From contig NZ_AUXV01000004.1 of the NCBI RefSeq assembly GCF_001625575.1, forward strand, positions 108,676 to 172,675: DNA of 64,000 nt, written 5' to 3'. Made by a program: the position numbers and the translations under genes. This DNA comes from Pseudoalteromonas luteoviolacea S2607. GTDB taxonomy: Bacteria > Pseudomonadota > Gammaproteobacteria > Enterobacterales > Alteromonadaceae. The notes below the pieces were generated by a model. That model did no database searches. It was not told the DNA's origin and worked only from the letters and a program-made list of their open reading frames with translations. Positions 32,616 through 40,010 of this stretch are shown piece by piece (within the stretch, counting starts at the first letter, position 1; each line of letters starts with the position of its first letter).

Positions 32616-33923
32616 ATGTTGAATCAACACCATTCAAAACAACGCAGAGTTGTCGTTTCTGGTATGGGCGTCATCGCGCCAAATGGACTTAATTTGGAGT
32701 CTTTCTGGCGCAATAACCTTGCAGGTAAAAGCGGTGTAAGTAACGTCAGCCAGTTTGATGTATCTGAGTTTGATGCACAGATTGCGGGTATTGTCGAAAA
32801 TTTTGTACCGAGCGAATTTGGTCTAAATAAGACGCAAATTGAATCTTTAGATCGTTATGCGCAATTCGCTTTGGCAGCGACCAATATGGCCGTCGAGGAT
32901 GCTGGGCTTACAAATAACAATGTTGACAACGAAAGGTTGGGCATCTGTATCGCAACAGCGATTGCCGGCACCAAGTTTATGGAAGAAGAGTTTCTTCGCC
33001 AAACGGACAATGGGAAAACGCCATTTAGTTTAAAGGAGGTATCTCGAAATTTACTTTCAGGTGCATGCTTTCATACTGCCACATCAGAAATAGCCAAAAC
33101 TTTAAATGCTTGCGGGCCACAACAAACGTTAGCTACGGGGTGCACGGCTGGGCTAGACGCCATTGGTCACGCATTTAATACGATAAGGGCGGGTTTGGCT
33201 GATGTTATGATAAGCGGTGCCAGTGAAGCACCGCTGACACCCATTGCCTTTGGTGCTTTTGATATCATAGGAGCACTAACAAGTGATTCAAATGACAATC
33301 CAGAAGCCGCTTCTCGACCCTATGACACGTCGCGCTCTGGATTTGTTCTTGGTGAGAGTTGTGGGATATTTGTCTTGGAAGAACTATCACATGCACTTGC
33401 CAGAAATGCCCCTATTTATGCTGAATTGAAGGGCTTTGGTTCTACTTGCAATGCGTATCATATGACGAACTTACAGCCAGAGGGGCATGACCTCCATCGT
33501 GCTATGGTTGCAGCCCTACAAGATGCGCAATTGAGTCCGGATAAGATAGATCATGTCAATGCGCATGGTAGTTCAACGCCTCAAAATGATGTGAACGAAA
33601 CTAATGCGTTGAAAAAAACGCTGGGTGATCACGCGTATAACATTCCTGTCTGTTCTTCAAAATCCCAAATAGGACACGCTTTGGCTGCGGCTAATGCAGT
33701 GGAGACTATTGCAGCAATTTTGGCGTTGAAGTACCAGCAAGTACCGCCAACAATCAATATGCAAAAGCCAGATCCTCAATGTGATTTAAATTACGTCGCG
33801 AACCAGGCTCAAGCACACAAAATCGAGAATGTCTTAAAAGATGCAAGCGGCTTCTCTGGTATTCATAGTGCATTGGTGTTTGGTAAGTGTGATACACAAA
33901 GCTTGGGAGAATATCATGGATAA
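32616..33923 (+). CDS. Type II polyketide ketosynthase, alpha subunit (KS-alpha)
   Basis: Ketosynthase of 435 residues with an AGGAGG ribosome site. The nucleophile lies in ATGCTAGLDAIGHA (Cys 176), the pattern of aromatic type II KS-alpha rather than of FabF. The two catalytic histidines are present: His 317 in VNAHGSSTPQND and His 354 in KSQIGHALAAANAVE. It begins with RVVVSGMGVIAPNG and keeps RPYDTSRSGFVLGE. It catalyses decarboxylative condensation of malonyl-ACP together with the chain length factor. The last 8 bases overlap the chain length factor gene, the classical coupling of KS-alpha and KS-beta. Confidence 0.95.
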   Translation: MLNQHHSKQRRVVVSGMGVIAPNGLNLESFWRNNLAGKSGVSNVSQFDVSEFDAQIAGIVENFVPSEFGLNKTQIESLDRYAQFALAATNMAVEDAGLTNNNVDNERLGICIATAIAGTKFMEEEFLRQTDNGKTPFSLKEVSRNLLSGACFHTATSEIAKTLNACGPQQTLATGCTAGLDAIGHAFNTIRAGLADVMISGASEAPLTPIAFGAFDIIGALTSDSNDNPEAASRPYDTSRSGFVLGESCGIFVLEELSHALARNAPIYAELKGFGSTCNAYHMTNLQPEGHDLHRAMVAALQDAQLSPDKIDHVNAHGSSTPQNDVNETNALKKTLGDHAYNIPVCSSKSQIGHALAAANAVETIAAILALKYQQVPPTINMQKPDPQCDLNYVANQAQAHKIENVLKDASGFSGIHSALVFGKCDTQSLGEYHG

Positions 33924-35079
33924 TGAAGTTGCAATTACAGGTATTGGATTATTCTTACCAGATATTAATGACCCTGAAGCGCTGTGGCAGGCTTGGTGTC
34001 AAGGCGACTCAAAGCTAACGCGTGCCCATACCGGGATCATAACGAATTTTGTATCAGAAAGTCAGATCAAAGGACGCATTCCCGCGCGAGTTGGAAACAA
34101 ACTGGACAACTTTTCAAAATTTGCACTGATTGCTTCTGAGCGTGCAATGAATGACGCCAAGCTACCAATAGATAGCTTGGATAAAGACAAAGTAGGGGTG
34201 TTTGTAGGCAATGTTTTCGGTGGTTGGCAATATACAGATCGTGAACTTCGTAATTTACATTGTGACGGCCCAAGAGCTGTGAGTCCTTTTCAGGCAACCG
34301 CTTGGTTTCCAGCAGCAGCACAAGGCCAAATATCTATCACTCATGGATTTAAAGGTTACTCTAAAACTTACATGTGTGACCGTAGCAGTAGCCTGCACAG
34401 TATTTCTGATGCTGCATATCATATTGGGCAAGGACACATAGACGTTGCTATTGCTGGTGGCACAGAATGTATAAACACAGACTTTGTGTTGGCGGCCCTC
34501 GCGCAAACGAGTGAGTACACTGGTCGTGGAGAATTTAACCCATTCTCTAAACAGAGTAATGAGTTAGGTTTCACAGAAGGGGCTGTGTTCTTTGTATTAG
34601 AAAGTAAGCGTGGGGCGCAATCTCGAGGGGCAACTATTTATGGTTATCTGGGGGGCTCTGCAAACACGACTCAGCCTACCGATGCTGACAGGTACAACAC
34701 AACAGAGCAACCTTTTATCCGCAACTTTAAATCGCTTAATGGAGCGCCGGATGTCATTTTACCTGATGCATGTGGGCTGCACGAAGTGGACAAAGCAGAG
34801 GCTTTGGCCATCAATGAGCTTTACCCACAGAGCAATGTGGTTGTACCAAAGCGTATTTTTGGCCATGGATTAGGTTTTGAAGGTGCACTGGATGTTGCAT
34901 GTGCTTGCTTACTATTGAAGCATCAAAACTTGCCACAAGGGGAATTAGAAAATGCGTATACGCAATTAAGCGCGCAATCTCCAAATTCAAAAAATAATAT
35001 TGATCAGATACTTATAAACACCGCTAGCTTAGGCGGTGCAATCAGCAGTCTAATTATTAAAAAAGGAACTTCATCATGA
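33916..35079 (+). CDS. Chain length factor (KS-beta) of the type II polyketide synthase
   Basis: Ketosynthase-like protein of 387 residues starting at ATG 33916, inside the KS-alpha stop region. It keeps the thiolase fold landmarks (ITGIGLFLPD, VGVFVGNVFGG, IAGGTECI, GFTEGAVFFVLE) but the nucleophile position is Arg 156 (MCDRSSSLHS) instead of Cys, and the HGSS and GH histidine motifs are altered (DACGLHEVD, GHGLGFEG). It is therefore inactive for condensation and acts as the length-setting partner. Actinobacterial factors have Gln at this place. It is a little shorter than usual. Its stop overlaps the ACP start (ATGA). Confidence 0.9.
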   Translation: MDNEVAITGIGLFLPDINDPEALWQAWCQGDSKLTRAHTGIITNFVSESQIKGRIPARVGNKLDNFSKFALIASERAMNDAKLPIDSLDKDKVGVFVGNVFGGWQYTDRELRNLHCDGPRAVSPFQATAWFPAAAQGQISITHGFKGYSKTYMCDRSSSLHSISDAAYHIGQGHIDVAIAGGTECINTDFVLAALAQTSEYTGRGEFNPFSKQSNELGFTEGAVFFVLESKRGAQSRGATIYGYLGGSANTTQPTDADRYNTTEQPFIRNFKSLNGAPDVILPDACGLHEVDKAEALAINELYPQSNVVVPKRIFGHGLGFEGALDVACACLLLKHQNLPQGELENAYTQLSAQSPNSKNNIDQILINTASLGGAISSLIIKKGTSS

Positions 35080-35357
35080 TTAACAAAGAACAAGTAACAG
35101 ACATTGTATACGACGCCATTTGTGCATATTTGGATGTTGAACGATCTGAATTAAATGATGCATCACAATTAGAGGATGAATGGCAGCTTGATTCAACAGA
35201 AATGGTCTGTGTTGCCGTTGATATGGAAAAAGAGCTTGGGTTTAAATTAAGAGGCCTAAAGTTCAGTGAAATCGAAACCATTGCAGATGTGATTAGTGAA
35301 GTTTTACGTATAGCTGACGTACTTGAAGCACAAGAGCGTGCTGCGGAAGTCGTGTAA
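35076..35357 (+). CDS. Acyl carrier protein of the type II polyketide synthase
   Basis: Carrier protein of 93 residues. The phosphopantetheine site is Ser 40 in WQLDSTEMV, so the usual D-S-L is D-S-T. Helix II (EMVCVAVDMEKELGFKL) and helix III (FSEIETIADVISEVL) follow the normal pattern. It is the last gene of the core operon and overlaps the chain length factor gene by 4 bases. It should carry the growing poly-beta-ketone between KS, ketoreductase and aromatase. A strong terminator stands 59 bases after it. Confidence 0.92.
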   Translation: MINKEQVTDIVYDAICAYLDVERSELNDASQLEDEWQLDSTEMVCVAVDMEKELGFKLRGLKFSEIETIADVISEVLRIADVLEAQERAAEVV

Positions 35358-35416
35358 GGCTGACCATTCAAGTGGCCAACTTTTGTGGAGAAGTAGGTAG
35401 AGTTTAGTGTTAAGCA

Positions 35417-35464
35417 AAAAGGCCAGTACTATCAAGTATTCTCCCTTGATAGTACTGGCCTTTT
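35417..35464 (+). terminator. Perfect 20-bp terminator hairpin after the ACP gene
   Basis: Positions 35417-35436 pair with 35445-35464 without mismatch, with an 8-base loop and A/T-rich ends, giving an unusually strong rho-independent terminator. The phosphopantetheinyl transferase gene begins 17 bases later. Confidence 0.95.
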
Positions 35465-35481
35465 ACTTTTTAGAATGATCA

Positions 35482-36138
35482 ATGCTTATGTACAAATCAA
35501 GAAAAACGATGTCACCCCAACAGGCCTGCCTATATGTTTTTAATGAGTTCGCGATTGCAAAAGGGGTAGGGAAAAAGACCTTGGCGGTTTTACTCAAGTA
35601 TTTATACCCTCAAAAAATCTTGCGTGTGAAAACCTGTAAAAGTGGTAAACCTTTTATTGTGGACGAGGATGGATGTGCTTCTCACCTTTATGTGAGTATC
35701 TCCCATAGCAATTCAACACTTGTGATCTTACTAGCGAATATAGAATGCGGCGTTGATATCGAATTTATGCGTTACCCAGAAAAAATGCTGAGCGTTTATG
35801 CGTGGGTTACCCATCCTGAGGATAGGGTTGAGAACCTCACGGCAAAGGAGTTTTTGCGGTCTTGGACGCTTAAAGAGGCGTGGCTCAAATTAAAATCTTT
35901 TGGTTTAGAGTTTGGCTTGGATAATATTCGGGTTGAAGGCTTGAATCGTTTTTATGAACAACAAGCAATCGAAATTAATAAAGAGTTGTTACATGCTCAA
36001 TTTTTCTCTGTCGCTCACTCTGACCAAACGTGTGTGTTGAGCGAGGAGCCTTTGACATTGCGGAAAATAGCAATGACAGTGGACACGCAAACAGGCTTGG
36101 CCATGCCCAAGTTATCCGATAAAGAAAGTGAGCCTTAA
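35482..36138 (+). CDS. Sfp-type 4'-phosphopantetheinyl transferase
   Basis: Protein of 218 residues. The family motifs are visible: SISHSNSTLVILL, CGVDIEFM (Mg-binding Asp and Glu) and FLRSWTLKEAWLKLKSFGL (the WxxKEAxxK motif). It transfers phosphopantetheine from coenzyme A to carrier proteins, here most likely to the polyketide ACP. It is on the same strand but behind the strong terminator, so its expression may depend on read-through or on a promoter hidden in the hairpin region. Confidence 0.9.
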   Translation: MLMYKSRKTMSPQQACLYVFNEFAIAKGVGKKTLAVLLKYLYPQKILRVKTCKSGKPFIVDEDGCASHLYVSISHSNSTLVILLANIECGVDIEFMRYPEKMLSVYAWVTHPEDRVENLTAKEFLRSWTLKEAWLKLKSFGLEFGLDNIRVEGLNRFYEQQAIEINKELLHAQFFSVAHSDQTCVLSEEPLTLRKIAMTVDTQTGLAMPKLSDKESEP

Positions 36139-36162
36139 AGGCTAAGGCCCAAGTAATGCTAT

Positions 36163-36777
36163 TTAGCCTAATAGAAGTAAGCTGGTTGTGAGGGCACCAG
36201 AAACAATTAGAACTAATACTGCTCTAACCATAGAGACAAAATAGAGGCTTTGTGTATTTGATAGCTGTTGCTGAATACCCGAAAACATTGCTTTAACCAG
36301 TGGTTGAGCCTTGATTTTATATATAATGATGGCACCGACATGCATGGCCACCATAGCAATAAGTAATCTAGCACCTGCATCGTGTATTTTAGAAACTGTA
36401 TCTAAGTGCTCTGTGGTGAGTATATTGTCCAGTGGTGAGATAAGCCCAGCCATTGTAATACCCGTTATACATTGAATAAATAGCGCTGCAATCATAGTAA
36501 TTGCCATCCATCCTCCTGCTGGGTTATGACCAGGCTTTTGTGGATAGCGTCCTGTAAAGTATTCGATTACTGTTTTTGGTCCTTTAATGAAGGAGCCAAA
36601 ACGGCTTGATTCACTGCCAACCACCCCCCACAGTAACCGCCAGACAATGAGCGTAAATAAAAGAATACCTAATGGTTCATGTGGGCCAGTGCCTTTGAAG
36701 CCTGAAAGCACTAAAAGTATAAACAAAAGTGCTTGAAGCCAATGATAGATACGTGTAGCGAGATCCCAAACTTTCAT
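36163..36777 (-). CDS. Cytochrome b561-family membrane protein
   Basis: Integral membrane b-type cytochrome of 204 residues. ATG 36777 was chosen as start since AAAGGAA lies before it; a longer frame adds 13 residues without a ribosome site. Four hydrophobic segments carry the expected heme histidines: RIYHWLQALLF near residue 10, GTGPHEP, and LLIAMVAMHVGAIII. Members pass electrons from low-potential carriers to soluble c-type cytochromes. It is divergent from a c'-type cytochrome gene, a frequent pairing, so the two likely exchange electrons. Confidence 0.88.
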   Translation of the reverse strand: MKVWDLATRIYHWLQALLFILLVLSGFKGTGPHEPLGILLFTLIVWRLLWGVVGSESSRFGSFIKGPKTVIEYFTGRYPQKPGHNPAGGWMAITMIAALFIQCITGITMAGLISPLDNILTTEHLDTVSKIHDAGARLLIAMVAMHVGAIIIYKIKAQPLVKAMFSGIQQQLSNTQSLYFVSMVRAVLVLIVSGALTTSLLLLG

Positions 36778-36892
36778 AACAAATTCCTTTGCAGGTTGAT
36801 AAGTTTGCAAAAGCAATCATTGCAAATGCAATGGTTGAATATTAGACTTTAGATATTGGATTTGCAACTACCAATCAAGGAGTAATGAGAAG

Positions 36893-37321
36893 ATGGTTAA
36901 ATTCACTCGATGGCTAATCGCGTTACCTTTATTAGCGTCGGCAAATAGCGTTAATACGGCTGTGGAATCTAGGCAAAATGCATTTGAGGCGATAGAGTCT
37001 TTAGTTGATGAAGCTGAGGACCTGTTGGATGCAAGGGAAATAAAATGGCAAAAGTTACTGGCGGTCAGTGCTCAGCTCAATGCACAAGGAGATATTGTAC
37101 TCAATGCATTTCCAAGGGGCAGTCACCAAAATAGCCGAGCTAAACCACGTATTTGGGAAAAGTGGGGGCATTTTGAAGGTATGATGTCTCAAATGGACCA
37201 AGGGTTTAAATTGCTACACAAAGGCAGTGAAACACAAAACACACGTTTAGCACTGCAAGGCTTAGAGGCTGCGGCTGATACGTGCCGTAGTTGCCACAGA
37301 AGTTATCGCTCATTTTGGTGA
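36893..37321 (+). CDS. Cytochrome c'-like periplasmic protein (class II)
   Basis: Protein of 142 residues with a signal peptide (TRWLIALPLLASANS). The single heme motif CRSCH (131-135) lies near the C-terminus, as in cytochromes c' and c-556, with a four-helix body before it. The C-terminal position of the heme site is decisive for the class. It is divergent from the b561-type gene over about 115 bases. Possible roles are electron transfer or nitric oxide binding. Confidence 0.85.
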   Translation: MVKFTRWLIALPLLASANSVNTAVESRQNAFEAIESLVDEAEDLLDAREIKWQKLLAVSAQLNAQGDIVLNAFPRGSHQNSRAKPRIWEKWGHFEGMMSQMDQGFKLLHKGSETQNTRLALQGLEAAADTCRSCHRSYRSFW

Positions 37322-37328
37322 AAAATAC

Positions 37329-37359
37329 TAAAGCGCTTCTAGTAGATAGTGGCGCTTTA
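37329..37359 (+). terminator. Weak hairpin after the cytochrome c' gene
   Basis: TAAAGCGC (37329-37336) and GCGCTTTA (37352-37359) with a 15-base loop. There is only a short T run. Confidence 0.4.
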
Positions 37360-37798
37360 AACATGCACAAACTGGGTTGATTAATTAACGTATAGTTAAA
37401 CAGGTCGCGAGTTTTAAAGTCAGAATAAAACAAAATAATTGCACAAAAAAGCGACACCTTAGCCACATCGGTAATGCTTGTTGAGCAGCTACTAATCTTT
37501 ACTCAATTTCAAGAGTTACTTTAAATAAGCCGAGTCATTCGTCAATCAAAGCCTTATGTCGTTTGGTTTTTATTACTATATGCTATTTAAAATGTCGTTA
37601 TAGAACGAGTAACTCTATTTCTCAAAGCGAGTAAATGTATTGTCTGAATTTCACACTATACTTGCGCAGCTCAATTAACAGATAGTAATATTGACGGACT
37701 TACAATAGTGACAGATTTGAGCTACAGTGCTTGGGTTTTAAGATACTAAGTATATTGCTAAATATAATATGCTTAGTTAGTGCCATTTCGAGGTTTAA
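37360..37798. other. Non-coding stretch
   Basis: About 440 AT-rich bases between the cytochrome c' gene and a lipoprotein gene. No convincing gene, repeat or structured element is seen; it presumably holds the promoter of the lipoprotein gene near its right end. Confidence 0.5.
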
Positions 37799-38320
37799 AT
37801 GTCTAGGTTTCTGATTGTTATTTTATCATTGATTTTAACAGCGTGTGCTCAAACGTATGATCCCACTCAGCCACTCAAAGAAGATACAGGGTTAGTTGTC
37901 GCAAAATTTAGGATGTCTGGCATACACTCTGCAAATTTCTTAACCCGAAATACAAATAGAATTTTAGATAATTACAGCTTTGCTATGAAAGGCAGTGAAA
38001 AGTTATTTGTATTTCCAATGTCAGCTGGAACACATTCTCTTGACCAAGTATTGTATATGCAGGGGTCTGGCTTAGTTGATCCCGATCTAGATTGTTTGGG
38101 CACTTTTACAATAGAGCCGGGAACTGTAAATTATATCGGTGATGTGTACTTTGATGTAGGTGGATATAACAATTATATTATTTTCTCTACTCATAACTCA
38201 TCAATATTAGTTAAAGATGAGCGTGTACAAACTTATAAAGAGTTCGAAAATCGGTACCCTAATGTGGCCAAAAAACTTACCAGAAATGAGTCAATTATTG
38301 GTCCTGCGGCATGTGAATAA
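37799..38320 (+). CDS. Lipoprotein of unknown function
   Basis: Protein of 173 residues with a clear lipoprotein signal peptide, lipobox LTAC and Cys 16. The mature part is beta rich with GLVVAKFRMSGIH and FVFPMSAGTHSLDQVLYMQG; two further cysteines (LDCLG, AACE) may pair. It has the look of small outer-membrane lipoproteins similar to the DUF2846 group, but the match is weak. It stands alone. The minus-strand lipoprotein gene at 38571 has a similar layout and may be a distant relative. Confidence 0.65.
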   Translation: MSRFLIVILSLILTACAQTYDPTQPLKEDTGLVVAKFRMSGIHSANFLTRNTNRILDNYSFAMKGSEKLFVFPMSAGTHSLDQVLYMQGSGLVDPDLDCLGTFTIEPGTVNYIGDVYFDVGGYNNYIIFSTHNSSILVKDERVQTYKEFENRYPNVAKKLTRNESIIGPAACE

Positions 38321-38570
38321 AAAATAAACTTACGCGAAATGGCGCGCAAAAGTGCAGCTTAACAATTTTTGACCCAATTAATATTGGGCTGATTTATACT
38401 GTGAACTTAAAGTAATTTATTAAAGTATATATGTAGAATAGGCGTGATTTTAGCTGTTTTGGAACACTGAAGTGAATTTGTAATTACAATGCGAAGGCTG
38501 TATCTATAGCAAGTTGTAAGTTTGAAAATGTTGATAAATACAGCTTCGCCCATTTATTAAGACAGTGATA

Positions 38571-39026
38571 TTAACTATTTTCTGCAGAGTCTTCAGCAAG
38601 TTTATTTATTTGGTAACAGTCAACAACTTCGGCCTCATGTGTCGAGGTTAAATTTCTCAATAAAGGAACAATAAACTTTCCTGCTAAATTAGTGGTATTT
38701 GAGAAAATTCGAATACATGTTGTTTTATTACCTTCTAACACTGCCTCTAAATTGTGTGTGGCACTGCCTGGAGACCATATCTCAAATTTGTATTCACCAG
38801 AAAGCAGTGTTAGCTCCTTTTTTCCTTTTTTGGTAAAAGATGCGTAATTCTTCTTTTTCTCACCAAAATACACTCTACTTTCTCCAATTTTTAGGTTGGA
38901 CTCCATAAACAGTACGACTTTTGAAATATCACTTTCTTTTACTGTATCAGGTAGCTTAGGCGCTACAATCTTTGTACTCTGACATCCTGCGAGTAAAAAT
39001 AAAGCCAAAATAAAAATAACTTTCAA
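38571..39026 (-). CDS. Lipoprotein of unknown function
   Basis: Protein of 151 residues with lipobox LAGC (Cys 15). The mature part is beta rich: LLSGEYKFEIWSPGSATHNLEAVLEG, then TTCIRIFSNTT and a final Cys (VVDCYQ), a possible disulphide. The order of a charged strand, a Gly turn and a H-x-L-x-x-V-L strand resembles that of the plus-strand lipoprotein at 37799. Convergent with it over 250 bases. The function is not recognised. Confidence 0.6.
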   Translation of the reverse strand: MKVIFILALFLLAGCQSTKIVAPKLPDTVKESDISKVVLFMESNLKIGESRVYFGEKKKNYASFTKKGKKELTLLSGEYKFEIWSPGSATHNLEAVLEGNKTTCIRIFSNTTNLAGKFIVPLLRNLTSTHEAEVVDCYQINKLAEDSAENS

Positions 39027-39057
39027 TTTAATTGTTCCTTGTCTTAAATATAAAAAT

Positions 39058-39260
39058 CAATGGGGTCAGAGTCATTGATATAAAGTCATCATGCCCTTTC
39101 CGTCACTGTTGCGAAGACAATATTCTAAACAAAACATCTTGGTAAACCAATTTGTAATTCCACTTATTTAATCGGGCATAAACAGGCTCAACCACGAGTT
39201 TGCAACCGATATGTGTGTCGTGGCCAAGCTAATATTTGGTCACCTCGTTATAAGCTTTCC
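39058..39260 (-). pseudogene. Possible remnant of a mobile-element or orphan gene
   Basis: The bases from 39060 begin GGGGTCAGAGTCATTGATA, a phrase I associate with the edges of REP-associated (IS200-like) transposase genes in this group of bacteria. On the minus strand a stretch ending KLVYQDVLFRILSSQQ stop (stop near 39109) reads as a plausible protein C-terminus, but the frame is broken by a stop at about 39226 and no start exists. This fits a decayed gene. The identification is weak. Confidence 0.3.
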
Positions 39261-39357
39261 AGTACTGCTTCTTTTTATTCACGGTGAATTTTTATCGTTA
39301 TGCCGATGTATACTTTTTAAATGAACATTGCACTTCTTGGAATACATTGAGGAAAAT

Positions 39358-39696
39358 ATGAAAAATCTATTTTTTTGCGTTTTAGGGTTAATTTCACTAA
39401 ATTTATCTGCGCTTGAGCAAAGTACTTACACGACCATTAAATCCATGCAAGTTTACCCAGACTATGGAGGTGGAGACTTTACGCTTACTTTAAATACGCC
39501 CGCGGCTAAATGTAAGGGCTACTGGATCAGTAAGGATAGCCCCGCATACGACACGACAGTAAGTATTTTACTTGCTGCTTATCACACTGACGCTAAAGTA
39601 TCGGTTTTTGGCCATAATGACGATGCTTCGAAATGGGTGGGGGCGACAACGCACTTCTGCAAGGTCTATACAATTGCTCTAGAAAAAGGCCGCTAA
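39358..39696 (+). CDS. Small secreted protein of unknown function
   Basis: Protein of 112 residues from ATG 39358, preceded by GAGGAAAAT; a frame 10 codons longer lacks a ribosome site. Signal peptide KNLFFCVLGLISLNLSA. The mature part has KCKGYWISKDSPAYDTTVSILLAAYHTDAK patterns, FGHNDD and THFCKVYTI, with two cysteines that may pair. The phrase set is familiar from short secreted proteins of marine gammaproteobacteria but no function is known to me. Confidence 0.65.
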   Translation: MKNLFFCVLGLISLNLSALEQSTYTTIKSMQVYPDYGGGDFTLTLNTPAAKCKGYWISKDSPAYDTTVSILLAAYHTDAKVSVFGHNDDASKWVGATTHFCKVYTIALEKGR

Positions 39697-40010
39697 GCGC
39701 TGTGTCTAAGGTAAATTAAAACGATTGCAAGCGACGCTCAATCAATCTCTCGTTACAATATCGAATGATTTTTAGTTTCGGCTTCTGTGCAATCTGTTTT
39801 GGTAATCAGTTTATGTTGTTGGGTTTGATATGAAGTTGCTCAAAAGCCCATTGCCAACCTGTCTCATCGTGAATTTTGGCATGATAAGTAATGAATTCAA
39901 ACGGTGGAGCAATGAGTCGAGCTATGGAGTCAGAGTAAGTGGTTGTTGTGGCTGCTTAATGACCACAACAACGTTATTAAAGCGTACTTAATGGGCGTGT
40001 ATCAACGGAC
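39697..40010. other. Non-coding stretch with a hairpin and a gene fragment
   Basis: The gap holds a 10-bp inverted repeat GTTGTTGTGG / CCACAACAAC (39942-39972), close to the stop of the chemoreceptor gene and probably its transcript end. On the minus strand about 40 codons (roughly 39805-39940) without start read like a protein C-terminus with W-Q-W-A-F-E-Q, so this may be debris of a lost gene. Low certainty. Confidence 0.35.

Noticed and set aside
33841..33915. N-terminal extension of the chain length factor
   Set aside because: The longer frame reads in another frame over the end of KS-alpha; ATG 33916 begins the recognisable ketosynthase N-terminus.
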